Assembly: GCA_003427395.1 (NCBI GenBank)
Contig: BFEA01000430.1
Location: forward strand, 81,262 to 124,678
Reading direction: 5' to 3'
Source: Chara braunii
Taxonomy: Eukaryota; Streptophyta; Charophyceae; Charales; Characeae
Length of the DNA stretch: 43,417 bases
The notes beneath the pieces are model-generated. The model was given only the letters and a program-made list of their open reading frames with translations, was not told where the DNA came from and made no database searches. Below are positions 29,520 through 41,860 of this stretch, piece after piece. Position 1 is the first letter of the stretch. Each line of letters starts with the position of its first letter. The translations under genes were made by a program, and so were the position numbers.

Positions 29520-30239
29520 NNNNNNNNNNNNNNNNNNNNNNNNNNNNNNNNNNNNNNNNNNNNNNNNNNNNNNNNNNNNNNNNNNNNNNNNNNNNNNNNN
29601 NNNNNNNNNNNNNNNNNNNNNNNNNNNNNNNNNNNNNNNNNNNNNNNNNNNNNNNNNNNNNNNNNNNNNNNNNNNNNNNNNNNNNNNNNNNNNNNNNNNN
29701 NNNNNNNNNNNNNNNNNNNNNNNNNNNNNNNNNNNNNNNNNNNNNNNNNNNNNNNNNNNNNNNNNNNNNNNNNNNNNNNNNNNNNNNNNNNNNNNNNNNN
29801 NNNNNNNNNNNNNNNNNNNNNNNNNNNNNNNNNNNNNNNNNNNNNNNNNNNNNNNNNNNNNNNNNNNNNNNNNNNNNNNNNNNNNNNNNNNNNNNNNNNN
29901 NNNNNNNNNNNNNNNNNNNNNNNNNNNNNNNNNNNNNNNNNNNNNNNNNNNNNNNNNNNNNNNNNNNNNNNNNNNNNNNNNNNNNNNNNNNNNNNNNNNN
30001 NNNNNNNNNNNNNNNNNNNNNNNNNNNNNNNNNNNNNNNNNNNNNNNNNNNNNNNNNNNNNNNNNNNNNNNNNNNNNNNNNNNNNNNNNNNNNNNNNNNN
30101 NNNNNNNNNNNNNNNNNNNNNNNNNNNNNNNNNNNNNNNNNNNNNNNNNNNNNNNNNNNNNNNNNNNNNNNNNNNNNNNNNNNNNNNNNNNNNNNNNNNN
30201 NNNNNNNNNNNNNNNNNNNNNNNNNNNNNNNNNNNNNNN
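29520..30239. other. Assembly gap (720 N)
   Basis: Unknown sequence. The stem-loop array on its left edge may be why assembly failed here. Confidence 1.
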
Positions 30240-30483
30240 TCTCTCCTCCCACCTTTCATCTGTGCATGTGTGTACGGGATCTGGGTATCGTCTATGCATG
30301 ACCCAGACCCCACCATCTCATGATTGTATGTGTGTGGAGTGATGCCATGTAGGTCAGTCTATGTGAGTCAGTTCGTTATCAGACTTCCGCTGCATAAATG
30401 CTCATCCTATATTGGTTGATCTTTGGTTCTGCCCATACTCATTGAAGTATGTAACAAGGAAGGAAGGGAGAGGGAGGATTTTT

Positions 30484-31350
30484 TCTGTATCATCTAATCA
30501 TCCAAATCATCGTCATCATCGTCAACATCAATGTTATATCATGCTTTCTGGTGTGCTGTGATTCTCGGCTGTATCTGGCCTCCTTCCTTAATCGGGATAT
30601 AAGATTTTAGAGACGGTCGAATCTGGACCGATATCTACAGAGTTGCTTTGTCTTTGCCCCTGGTTTGGCGATGCCAGTACGACGCTGGCCGGAGCTGGGG
30701 CGTCGCCCTGTAACCTGCAATTGGCAGGAGTGTGAGGCCTTGTAGAGAGATCTGGGGATTTGTCGAGGGAGGAAGACAATCCAGTGGTGAACCGGGGGGG
30801 CTTCCTTGACAACCTATGGGGCTAATGTCCTGGTGCAGGGAGGGCTGGGAAGGTTTGAGGATTAGGAGGCCAGAAGTGCGGTTATAACATAGTCTTCTAT
30901 TCATCATCATCATCACATCACCAGTTTCATCATCTGATTATTGTTATTTCAAGCTTTTTGGTGTTCTGAAATTTTGGCAGCATCTAGCATTCTTCCACAT
31001 TCGAGATATAGGACTTCAGAGATGGTTGAACCTGGACTGATTTCAACTGAGTTGCTCTGTTCTGTGCCCTTGGTTTGCCGATGCCAGAACGACGCTGGCC
31101 GGAGCTTGGGCGTTCCCCTATAACCTGTAAATGGCAGGAGTATGAGGCCTTGTAGAGAGATCTGGGTTTGGTGAGGGTGGAAGGCATTCCAGTGGTGAAC
31201 CAGGGGGGGCTGCAAGGAGGCAAGAAGAGATCAGCTATGGTTGACGCTGGTTAGGTTGGTCTTGTCTCTGAGGAACAGTGTCCTGATATAGGGAGGGCTA
31301 GGAGTTGTTCTAGGATTAGAAGGCCAGAATAGCTGATATAGCATAATCTT
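30484..31350. repeat. Diverged tandem duplication, period about 410 bp
   Basis: Shared blocks are CTTT(C/T)TGGTGT(G/T)CTG, GACGCTGGCCGGAGCT, TGAGGCCTTGTAGAGAGATC (30733 and 31143), CCAGTGGTGAACC, GGGAGGGCT and GGCCAGAA. No coding potential recognised. Confidence 0.85.
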
Positions 31351-31509
31351 CTTTATTTTTTCATATTTTTGAATCATCATTCTCATTAGCTTCATTATCT
31401 ATGGTATTATCAGTATCATCAGTATCATCATGGTCATCATCATTCGAGGATCGCTAAGCCCGGTTCTCAGCATTTTCCGTTCGATCACTCCGGGCAGACT
31501 GTGAGGACC

Positions 31510-31522
31510 CCGGCCTCAATCC
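31510..31522. repeat. Candidate target-site duplication, 3' side of the LINE
   Basis: CCCGGCCTCAATC adjoins the T-run (poly(A) tail of the minus-strand LINE). The identical 13-mer is at 42620-42632. Confidence 0.5.
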
Positions 31523-31523
31523 T

Positions 31524-31542
31524 TTTTTTTTTTTTTTTTTTT
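31524..31542 (-). other. Poly(A) tail of the LINE (T19 on the plus strand)
   Basis: Nineteen T residues followed by CAAAAATAAAAC, at the expected 3' end of the LINE. Confidence 0.8.
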
Positions 31543-32272
31543 CAAAAATAAAACAGGGCCTTATGGTACTGGCTCCTTCTATTCTGGGGAGCGTCTGTCC
31601 GGTTCCTATTCCCCCGGCAAGTCAAAATACATAATACATTCCTTCCGTTCAGGCCGAAGGACCCCTGATCAGCATTGATTGCTCCATCATGGTGGAGGAT
31701 TGACTGTCAGCTTGCCCAGATCCTCTCTTTCCTCTCAGACCTGATGAACAGATCTGTCAGATGGTTCTATGTTCCCTAGAAAGAGTTCAATCGTTGACCT
31801 TGACGGCCTGTGTCTAACCCCTTGTACTGTCTAGCCTATGACCCAATTTGACCNTCCTTCCTCTAATGGTGAACCCCGTTACAGCATTGCCCTTTTGGAA
31901 AACCTTGATTAGTGTATCTCTTTTCTCCCCCCATCTGAGTCAGACTTGCTTCTGTGCTCCTTACTTCATTGAAGCTGGACTTTTTGCGCTTGTTCCCCTG
32001 GATGAAGGTGAGGAATGAAGAGTGAGATCACTTGTTGGGATGTCTTCACTGTTGGCACTTCCTCTGTAACCCCCAATATGCTAATGCAGTCCGTACCTTG
32101 TTGCTTTTCCTGTTNCTGTGTCAATATCCACTGAACCAACTCTCGTAGCATGTTTGAGAGCCTGTCCTTGGCTATATTCTGTCCTCCTCTTTCTCGTACT
32201 CTTTTTCCATCTTTTTGTCTTTCTTGCGTTCCTGTCCTCTGAGTTTGTAGGGTTGCCCTCTTCCGTTGAGTC

Positions 32273-35200
32273 TCAAGAGATATTTGTGCTATCTAACATT
32301 GTCTGTTGATGATAACTCTTTCCCGGGGGTGAATTGTGGCACTCCTTCCAGTGAATGCGGTCTTCTCGTAGCTCGGCTATCTTGCCATCAATCAACCAAT
32401 TCCTTTGGAAGAGCACTCTTCCCTTCTTCCTCTGTTCTTCGTCATCTGTCCAGGCTTGTCTGACTTTCCGCCATCTGATATGAATCTCTGCTTGAATCAT
32501 AGTTTTGGTTTCTGTCCATACCTTGTCCCTTGGGTTGGATTGTCCTTCAATTGTTCTGCTGCATCTCTCCTTCCAGATGATCCATAGTGTCACTTTCCTG
32601 ATGAGTTCGAACCAAGTCCTCTCTGCCTTTGGTGTCATTCGGGGGATGTTAGTCAGGAGGAGTAGTTGGATGGGATGGTCAGGGAATGGGGATGAAAAGA
32701 AGGAATTCCAAAGTGAGNAAGCTNTGGCCCAGTATTCAGTCGCCTCTTTGCAACGTATCAGACAGTGTACTATATCCTCTGCCACACCTTCGGTACAGAC
32801 TGTGCACAATTCCGAACTGTTAGGGTCTGTGGCTTTTCGTCTGATGTGCAGCCATTGGTTCACCGGCAGGGCTGCATAGACGANCAGCCATTGCAAGCTT
32901 CTAATCTTGACTGGACGAATACACTTGAATTTTTCCAGTGGATTTGTGTAATTTTGTCTGCTTCCTGTCCCAAGAGATTTCGCCATCTGTTTTTGATGAT
33001 AGGGTCTGGGTTTTTGGTCTTCAGTGACAGTCTATATCCAAGCTTGACTGTATAGTCTTGAATTGGGATTTTGACCTTAATGTTGTTGGAGATATTAGGC
33101 TTCCATGCCCATTCAGCAGGATCGAACTCTAAGGATCGGATTGCAGTGTCCAGTCTGAAGATTGATTTTGGCCACGAGCCTAGGACCCTTACTTTTCTGA
33201 GGAGGAAAGGGTCTAATACAGCTGATTCTACCTCACAATTCCATATGGCTGGCATATCCATCTTNGTGTGGGATATCGGAAAGGAGAGGAAGGTGGCAGT
33301 GGACTGGGAGCCTTGCTGCCAGTGGGAGAATTGGTAGGCTCTAGTGGGGGATGTGTCTTGGATCATAAGGCCCCATTCGCCCGGACTCCACAGTTCGTTA
33401 TTTGCCAAGATGTCTTTCCACTCCTGTGGAATGCGACCAAGAATGTATTGAAGATTGGTCCCTCGTCTGTGACAACCTTTTAATCGGACACTGAGTTCTT
33501 GTTCCGTTATCCAGTCTTTTCTGTCTTCTTCTCATAGGTGATCTAATTTCCAAATACCATTCTTAATCCAAGACAACCATCTTTGTTCGAGGAATAGTGG
33601 GTTATTTGCCTCATTGGTTAACAATTCATTGCCAAAGAGTGGTTGCCTCAGTACTTCGTCCTTGGATTTAGGTCTCTTTATCTTTTTAGGAATTATTTTT
33701 TTCCACGCACGAAGTAGAGCCGGCCAGTAAGGCGTGGGTGGATAGTGGTCCTTTGATCTGTTGTTCCTTGTCCGATTTCTTTGTCCTGTGGTTATCACCC
33801 ATTCTTTGTTTATTACCCAAAAGAGGCCTGACAAGTCGTCTGTGGAGGACACTGGGGCTATAGACCTGACACTGTCGAGAGCCAGTTTGTTCCATGCGCT
33901 GTTCGGTTTCATCAATAGTTTGATGATCCATTTGATTTGCAGTGCTTTAGTTTCTGTTTCGGGATCAATGAGACCTAAGCCTCCATTTCGTGGGGTTCTT
34001 GTAACAAAATGCTAGGCTCTTGGATATGCACTTATCTCTGTTGGGGTTGCCTGTCCACAAGTAACATCTAGCTTTTCGATTCAGTTCCCTGATCGAGTTA
34101 TCGGGGATTGTCCAGATGGAAGCTATATACCACATCATTGAGAAGACGGATGTGTTGAGGACCAGCGCTCGACCAATAAGGGAGGCGAAGGCGTTGCCCC
34201 ATCTTCAAATTTTGTTAATTTGTTTGGTTAGCATGGAGGGGCCCATTTGAGGTGCTAGACCTTCTTTTGTCATTAAAATGCCAAGATAGCGAGTGGGTGT
34301 GTCCGGCGTTTGCCATGTCATAGTAGCCTTGTCTCCTTGTACTGTCAGCTGTTCATCTTCAGAGAGCCACCAGCCGATTGTTTTCCTCCAATTAATCCTC
34401 ATTTCTGAGGCTAATTTGAATGTTTCCATTGCCCTGGCTAGTGTTATGAAAGACGAGTCTGATGCTCTAATTAGAACCGTTAGATCATCTGCGAACATAA
34501 TAGCTGTGGGGAAATCCATCTGGTGGGCTGAGCCTACATCGGTACTGGCTAGTCTTTAAATTGATGGGTCCTTGCGTAAGAAGGATGCGATGGCCTCCAT
34601 TACAAATAGGAAGATTGATGGTGCCAGCGGATCCCCTTGTCGGACCGAGCGGGAGATCGGATAACAGTCTGATAATAGTCCATTTACTTGGAGACTACCT
34701 ACTGCGTCTTTGTATAATATCCTCACCCATTTTTTGAAGTTTGGTCCGACTCCCATTCTTTCCATACTTGCTTCCATGAAGTCCCAATTAACTTGGTCAT
34801 AAGCCTTTTCGAAATCGAAGAAGAGAATGGCAGTGTTTATTTTCCTTTCCCTGATTTTTCTCATCGACTCATTCAGTGTCATAACATTGTCGAGAATGTA
34901 GCAGCCCGGGATGAAGCCTGTTTGGTCTGTTCGAAATCGATTGGACAGGGCCATGGCTAGGATCTTGTATGGGAGCGTGAGAAGTGAGATAGGTCTATAG
35001 TTCTTGATGTCGTCCTTCTCGCCTTTCTTGTAGAGTAGCGTGACAACGCTGCTGCTGAGTAAATTGCCCAGCCCTCCCTTAGACCAGCTGTCATTATAGA
35101 AGTTTTGCAGGTCGCTTCCTAGCAAGGGCCAAAATTTATCCCAGAACTCTTTTGTTAGCCCATCAATACCTGGAGTTTTGTTGTTGTTCATACTTTGTAG

Positions 35201-36734
35201 TGCCTAGTGAAGTTTATCTAATGTGATTGGTTTGTCGAGTAATTCGGCCTGTTCTGTTGATAATGTTCGTTCCAAGTCTTGTAACATTCTTTGTCTTGCT
35301 TCTTTTACATTGGAGGGTATTGGAGATTCTGTCTTGGAATGGTAGAGTTCCTTGTAGAAATTATTTGCTATTTCCAGCATTCCTTCACTGTCTGATCTCA
35401 CTGTTTCAGGAGCTTCGTTTGGTCTTAAGCCTTCTATTGTGCTAGCTCTTGAGTTAGCTTTGATCCGGGCGAAGTAGTGTTTTGTCATTGAATTGTTGAG
35501 CTCCAATTCACACATTCTTGCTCTTATTTGAAGGCCTTTCAGTTCCCACCATTTCCACATGGCCAATTCTTCTCGTACTTTGTCGAATATGTCCCTGTAC
35601 AGCAGGGAAGCCGAGTTGTTGGCCAGGTTAGCTTCTGCTGTTTCCAGCGCGAATTCTAATGCTTGCTTTGTTTGTTTCCTTATCGATGCAAGTTTTCTAG
35701 AAAGTTTGGCCAATGTGTCTGAGAGGGTCGTGTAGCTCTTTTGGAACCAATTCCATCGAGTCTCGGTGTTTAGGTATGTCATTTAGAACTTCCCAACAGT
35801 TAACCACTTCTCTTTGGAATGTCTGACTCAGCAGGAGAGAATTGTTAAGCTTGTGGAAGCTAACTCCCTTTCTGACCCTTGGATCAAAGGTGATTACTAG
35901 TTCAATTGGCTTGTGGTCCAATCCAGGGTAAGGTGCTAGCGGCAGGACTTTCGCTTCCTTGATGGCTCCCATCATAACTTCGGACACTGCAAAATAGTCT
36001 ATTCGAGAGAAGGCCGTGTGATTGGCGTGGTTTTTCTTGACTAAGGTGAAGGTTCTCTCATTTGGGTGGAGGGTCCTTTGGGGGTCAACCAGATTGTGGT
36101 CAATCATCATTTCCTGAATTGGGAGTGCCTCTGTTGAGTTTGTACTATTAGACGAACGAGATACATGGTCCATTACTGGATCGGTTGTGGCATTCCAGTC
36201 CCCTGCCAAAATGCAAGGAGTCAGTGGTGGGATCAGGTCTCCAAGGTGCTTTAAGAATGTAGACCTTTCGGTAGGTGAATTTGGAGCATAAATGTTAAAG
36301 AGTGCGAATTCTTCTTCCTTCCATTTTAAGTAAAACATACACCATTGTCCGCCTGCCTGGTCTGTTTTTTTGTCCATGACAGTACCCGCTGTATAAAGGC
36401 AAGATGATTTGGGAATCGGTATAGCTGTTCCTTTGGTGCTTGTTGTAGGGTCTGCCGACCAGACTTCGTCCTTTAGGCCCCCTAGCTTTTTTGCCAGAAA
36501 GGATCGAATTCTGTTGTGATTTGAAGAGAAAGTGAGATGGGTTTCCTGTAGCAGGATTATATCAACTGTTCTCTTAGTTCCCCATGATAGCCCATAATAA
36601 AGGTCGTTCCACTTTTCTTCTTTTTCCATTATGTTCCCAAGACCATTGACATTCCAACTTCTGAGGATCAATCCATGAGAATACCAGTCAATACGGTTCC
36701 CAACCTCGCTTGCTCTTCTTCTGTAGCGCTCCAT
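32273..36734 (-). pseudogene. LINE ORF2: endonuclease, reverse transcriptase, zf-RVT
   Basis: ORF2 nicks the target and copies the element's RNA into DNA at the nick. It starts with ATG at 36734. The AP-endonuclease domain keeps SWNVNG (residues 26-31), QETH (63-66), GDWNA (178-182), RIDYFAVS (244-251) and LDHKPI, the expected catalytic set. Reverse transcriptase blocks follow: NKTPGIDGL, NYRPISLL, FIPGCYILDN, FFDFEKAYDQVNWDF, RQGDPLAPSIFL, and FADD near 34484-34495. Then come a thumb/connection region (RTPRNGGLGLIDPETETK) and zf-RVT (CTVCTEGVAEDIVHCLIRC near 32780). In-frame stops are at 35204 (TAG), 34556 (TAA), 34205 (TGA) and 33532 (TGA), with frameshifts near 35780, 34010 and 32980. The length (about 1,480 codons) is near full. 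Isolated Ns lie within it. Confidence 0.93.
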
Positions 36735-36787
36735 AGTGTCAGTTGGGCTCGGTCAAAAAAGGGGGGGGGGGTTCCGGTCATATTTAA

Positions 36788-39585
36788 TTAGGTAGGGGGA
36801 GGTGGAGGGGTACCTTCGCTACCATCTTCCTTCGATGCGTCCTGGACTATTCCTGGTTTGTTGCCCTCTACAGGGGGGGCATCATTCCCACCCATTGGCC
36901 TCCCTGCTTTGCTCACAACCCCTGGATCACTTTCTCCTGATCCAAGTGGCTCACTTCCTGCCTTTTCAAGGTCAGAGAGTAGGACTAACTTCTCTGTTTC
37001 ATCGTCCCCATCCCAAGAGGAACAATCTGAGGGACCGCTGTTGTAGAATCTATCACAATCCATGGCCAGTGCTCTTGCTTCCAAATCCTCGTCTCCATCC
37101 AGCAGCCCCATTTTGACAATATGGGCCATGGCTGCAGCCATTAGTTCTGCTGAAATTCCGGTGCCTGTTAGGATGCTGTACGGAACTTCGGTGACCGTTC
37201 GCCAAGGTCTCCAAATCATCCCTGATTTGAGCTTGGATGCCTCTGGCATCTTGGCAATCAAGGGGGAAAAGGCCCTGGGTGAGTTCCTGTTTGTCTCGCT
37301 TTTCCCATTATGGGTGTCGTCCATGTCTTCCTGAGTGCTGCTGTCAATCAGCTCATCTTCCATGACAACTGTCTGGAAGAGGCCCAACGGAGTTCCAACG
37401 TTATCTGCTCGTTGAGCGTCTTAATTACATTTTCACCGTCTACAAAGTGGGGGACTTTGAAGGCAACATTTGTTGCCACCTGCCATTCTTTCGCATTAGG
37501 AACATACCTGGCTGCAATAAGCGGTCTTATGTTCCTCAGCGTTATGCGCGCCGCTTTGGCTGATTCCAGCACCCGTGGGGCTTTTCCATTTGCAATTTGG
37601 TTGATGGTGGTGAACTCAGATGCATATTCATTGTTCCATCTCTTGAGTTTTTCTGTTTGGGACAGTACTATCGCTGCCTTTTTTTCCAGTAGGTCCCGCT
37701 CTGATTTTTTCTCGTCCTCAGTCTGATCGTTGTTCGTGTCTCTTTTCCTCTGGTTCTTGCCTGTTTTTCTAACCTAGGGACGAAGGTCTTGGAAGCTGTC
37801 CTTGGTTGTGGGGATGGTTTTGTCTTTGTCCTCCATTCGTTGCTCCCTCGCTCTCTTCTTTTCTGCATATCTGGCTGCAGCATATTCTGAAAATTCCTCA
37901 GCTTTGATCTTCTTGAGGATTTCAAATTGGTTGGAAGAGCTGCTGCCCCCCAGTGTTGCATCCTTTCTCCCATTAATCTGAGGTCTTTCTGCATGTTTTA
38001 GACAGGCTACCCGCACGTCAAACTCATGTTCCCTTTCTCTCTTTGCTTTTTCTACATAGCGTTTGAGCCATACCAAGGACTGGGAAGGACCTTCTTCGTC
38101 CTCAGAGGGCCCGGTTTCAGGCGTGTCGGGCTTGGCGTCGGATTCTCCATCCGCCTGTGTCCCTCACAAGTCCACCTCCATTTCTCCTTTCTCTTCCCTT
38201 GTTGCTGTTGTCAAGGGAACCCCTTCCACTGGAGTCACTGCCTTCCTTCTTTTCGGACCTGCTTCCTTCTCTGAGGGTNTGTCCTCTCCCTGAAACTGAC
38301 GTTTGTTGTCAGTCTGTTGCTTGTTTTTCCTTTTGTATGTTTGGAGTTCAGCTTGCTTTAATGCCTCTCTGAAAATTTCTGGTTCCTTGCTGTATTCCAA
38401 TTCAATCTGTTCCCTGATTGTGTCCAAGTCCCAAAGCAGATCTTCCCTTGCCTTTTCCTCCCTGATCACTCATGAGTCTGTGATTGGGACTGCATTGATT
38501 TTTGTCGGGTTGCCTTTCACTTTCCCTGTGGCTTTGTTTTGCCATCTTCTGTCTGCAGGAGGGAAGATGTCCGGTTTTTTGGTTGGGGGGGTCTGATCAG
38601 CGAAATGCCAGATCCAATCTGGCTCGTCCAGATTGTCATCAAAAACCCATCCGTCGTAGCCTGAATCTGCCACGAACCAGATTCCCGGTGCGTCTTCTAC
38701 TTCTACCAGCATGTTCAGCAGGAGCTTCCTTTCCTTCGCTTGTTTTGGGAATCTTGGACAATTGGGATCTGTTCCCAAATGGCCTCGTTCTCGACAGCGG
38801 AAGCAAATGGGGGAGGTTCTTGTTGATATTCTTACCTCGATGGTCCGACTTTCTATTTGAAATTTCCAGGTTGGACGAAAGACTGGTGGGTCGTCCGTCT
38901 GCACATCCAAAATCGCTATCATGGATCCACAATGCGGGGCCAAGAAGTCAGGAGTTGGTAGAATCCATTTCAACACCTTGTTTGCTGTGTATTGTCTTTC
39001 GAGTCTATCAACCAGCAGGCCGTGAAATCCAGGTTGGATGTTGTCAAACTGTACCCAGGAGTTCTCCTTCAGCAGGGTTTGCTTAGAGGAAACTGCAAAA
39101 CCTGGGGTTTGTCATGGTGCTGCAAGTTTTTTCCATCTCGTGATTGTGCAGACTGAGCCGTGGCAATTTCTGGATTGCATTTCTGCTGCCATCCTCGCAT
39201 GGTCCTCGAAAACAAACAGCGCCATGATATTGTTACGAGTCTTACGACCCAGATTTTGGAGCGAAAATGTTCCCCAATCTGTTTCAGTCTCAGTTGTTTT
39301 TTAATTGTCTCAATAACCCACTTTCTTTTTTCGGTTGGCTGATGCTCTGCACCGTGGCGTGCAAAGATGAAAACCACGCCATGCTTTTCATGTAGTTCAT
39401 CCAATTCAGCAATTTTCTCTTCAGGGTATTTCCATACAATCACTTCTTCTTCCTCCCCATCTACCATCTGTTTTTCCGTTGATTCAATCCTGCACTTTCG
39501 TTTTTTCAATCAAGAATTTAAGGGCTTCATTGTCTATGACACAGGCTTTCTTTTCTGACGGATCCTGGCCGTTGGAAGTCCCCAT
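36788..39585 (-). pseudogene. LINE ORF1: zinc-knuckle nucleic-acid-binding protein
   Basis: ORF1 of L1 elements coats the element RNA. An ATG at 39585 opens the frame (MGTSNGQDPSEKK). After indels near 39510 and in an A6 run near 39300, the same frame continues through FVFEDHARMAAE, GFHGLLVDRLERQYTANKVL and a zinc knuckle CFRCRERGHLGTDPNC. That knuckle has six residues rather than four between His and the last Cys. Long Lys/Glu helices follow (ILKKIKAEEFSEYAAARY, LEKKAAIVLSQTEKLKRW) to 37348. Stops interrupt this single frame at 39112 (TGA), 38470 (TGA), 38164 (TGA) and 37774 (TAG). A frame change then gives an acidic tail (36788-37387) ending in six prolines and a Thr, 54 bases before the ORF2 start. 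Confidence 0.85.
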
Positions 39586-39639
39586 TGACGTCAGTCTATC
39601 TGTTTTCTTTAACCCCGATGAGCAGGAGAGAAGAGGTGA

Positions 39640-41860
39640 CAAGGATTGTAAGTAAGTTACTAGTATCCAACCCAGAGACCAGCGGAAATTGAAGGAGCCT
39701 TTGAGTGTTGTAGTTGGGATTAAAAGGCTAAGAGGGAGGAACGATAAGGGAAATTTGGCGTCTGTTAAAGCGAGATGGGGGTTGTTAGATGGTTAAAGGC
39801 GGGAGTTTTGGAAGGAATTTTAACTCGACAGAGAGGAGTATTGGAGTTGATATGAAGAGGCTTTGGGAGAGGAGGGTGGAGGGGGGATAGTGGAGTGCTA
39901 TTATGTCCAGAATGATGGTGCGAGTAGATGGGAACAGCGGATGCAAGGTGAGTAGGTCGTATGGGGTAGTCAAGTTTGGGTGGTTAAGGGGGCAGTCGTT
40001 AACGAGGACTGGTGTAGGAGGGGAGGGAACAAGATGGGGGGGAATCGAGGTGTTGACCAGATTTGGTGATCGAAGTAGTTGAATCAGAAGTTGGGAGGAA
40101 CAAAGCCACGAATTACGGGCCGAAGGAGTCGGATCGGGTTGATTGAAGGGAGGGGGTTGGCACCAGACAGTTGCGAGTGAAGGGGGGAGGGAAGGTAGGT
40201 TGGTTTTGTAAGTCAAGGCATTTGGAGTGAATTGGGGACGGGATTGGGGACGAAGTTTGTAAGCCGAGGCGTAAGGAGCGGAATGGACAGATAGCGACTG
40301 ACGTAGAGTTGCTAAGAGGACCACAATGAGGGGTAGGATCGTGATCAACGAGGCAAGGACGTAAGGACCTGAGTGGGGGAGTGGGATCGGGAGCGGGGGA
40401 AGTGGAGTCGGGATCGGAATTGGAGTGGGGCCGGGGTCGAGGTGGGAGAGAATTGAGGTTAGAGTAGAGGATGAGGTCGATGTCGGGATGGAGGTAGAAT
40501 CGATGTCGGGATGGGGGTAAGATTAGATACGGGTTGGGGTCAGGCTTGGGGTGGAGGTGGACTTCGGGATTTGGGTGGAGAGCAGATCTGGAAGGGGGTA
40601 GAGTAGGGATGGGATCAGAGTTGGGTTATGGAAGAGAGTAGGGGCAAATTATGGGGGCAAATTATGGGTAAGCTCTAGTAGGAGCCAGGGAGGAGTTGGG
40701 AGCGGGGGGATCGAACTGGAGACGGGGCGAGACTGGGGTGGGGGAGAGGACGGGGTCGGATTGAGGAAGAGAGTTGTGTTTGGTTGGGCATACAGGCGGG
40801 ATCGGAGTGGGCGGGTTGTTGGGATCGGAGTAGGGAGTGGAGACGAGATCGATTTGGGGGAGACGCCGGGATCGACTTGGGGGAGATGTCGGGGTCTATG
40901 TGGGGGGGAGAGTCGAGGTTGAGATGGACAGGGAGTAAAGTCGGTGCGGGGTTGAGGATGGGGTCGGAGTGGGAAGGAGATGTCGGGGTCAGGATGGGGG
41001 AGAAGGTAGGATCGGAGTGGAGGTGAGAGCGGGATCGCGATGGGGGGAGGTGGTGGTTCAAAGTGGGAGATGGCGACGGGGATGGGAAGTCGGGGTCTCA
41101 GCGGGAGGGATGTCGGGATCGAATTGGAAGCTGTCGGGGTCGGTATCGGGGTGGGGATGAACGTAGGGTCAAAATGAGTGGAGTGTCGGGGTCCGGATTA
41201 GGGAGGGGGCTCGGGTGGGGTGGGGTTGAGGACATTGAAAAGCGAACTCGACGTGATGAGGGAGTAGGGATCGAGATGGGAGGTGTCGGGGTCGGAATTG
41301 GGATGGGGATGGAACACAGGGTCGGAGTGGGGTGGGCATCTGGGTTGGGATGGAGGTGGGAGCTTGGGTGGGGTGGGGTAGAAGTATGAACGAAGACGGG
41401 AACGAGGAAATAGAGAGGTCAAGGTCGGATTGCGGGGTAGCAAAGGATCGAAATGGTGGAGACATCGGGCTCGAAGCAGGGGGGAACGTTGAGAGTGAGG
41501 TGGGGGGGAATGTCAGGATTGAAGTGGGGAAGAGACTATGTATAGGGTGGGGATGAAAACAGGGTCGGTGTGGGGGAGACGACGGGTTTAGAGTGGATAG
41601 AAGATCGAGGTCGGGATAGAGGTTGAACGGGATCACGGTGGGGGGGTAGATTCTGGGGTGGGTGTGGGTTCGAGGTCAGGGTAGGGCAGGGGGTGGACGT
41701 AATACTCGACGTTGGCTGTAGAAGGGCGATCTAGATCAGAGGATCACGAGGCGGAGAAGGAAGGTGTGGGGGATGTGGGGACGAGGAAGAAAGAGATTGG
41801 AGGGAAATGGGAAGGGTTCCTACAGATATGAAGACGATGAGTGATGGTTGGGACATTTAG
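39640..41860. repeat. 2.2-kb purine-rich (plus strand) minisatellite-like tract
   Basis: Nearly all G and A on the plus strand, with T mostly in GTCGGG/GGATCGG-type units. Degenerate blocks like GTCGGGGTCGG, GGATCGGAGTGGG and GGTGGGAG recur every 25-40 bases. The minus-strand frames give proline, serine and histidine-rich low-complexity peptides (HSDP, SPP), which I regard as by-products. If the LINE extends to 42619, this is its 5' region. Confidence 0.85.

Larger units (their letters stand above)
31523..39650 (-). mobile_element. Large decayed LINE (plant L1-like), minus strand
   Basis: A non-LTR retrotransposon reading right to left: ORF1 (nucleic-acid-binding, zinc knuckle) at 39585-36788, ORF2 (endonuclease, reverse transcriptase, zf-RVT) at 36734-32273, a 3' untranslated region of about 730 bases, and a poly(A) tail seen as T19 at 31524-31542. 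The order and domain set match the L1 clade of green plants. All frames are broken. The right-hand limit is set here just past the ORF1 start; a 13-bp duplication suggests it may extend to 42619. Confidence 0.9.

Noticed and set aside
29323-30316. Long open frames across 29.3-30.3 kb on both strands
   Set aside because: They consist almost wholly of N from the 720-base gap; no coding evidence.
31966-39086. Plus-strand open frames across the LINE
   Set aside because: Antisense shadows of ORF1 and ORF2, without domains of their own.
20868-39114. A variant nuclear genetic code reading TGA or TAG as sense
   Set aside because: TGA, TAG and TAA all interrupt the elements, at several different former residues including Trp, alongside frameshifts; decay explains this better. 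The two host genes also end in TGA and TAG.
40675-41636. Pro/Ser/His-rich minus-strand proteins at 40.7-41.6 kb
   Set aside because: Low-complexity translations of the purine-rich minisatellite; overlapping frames are equally open.
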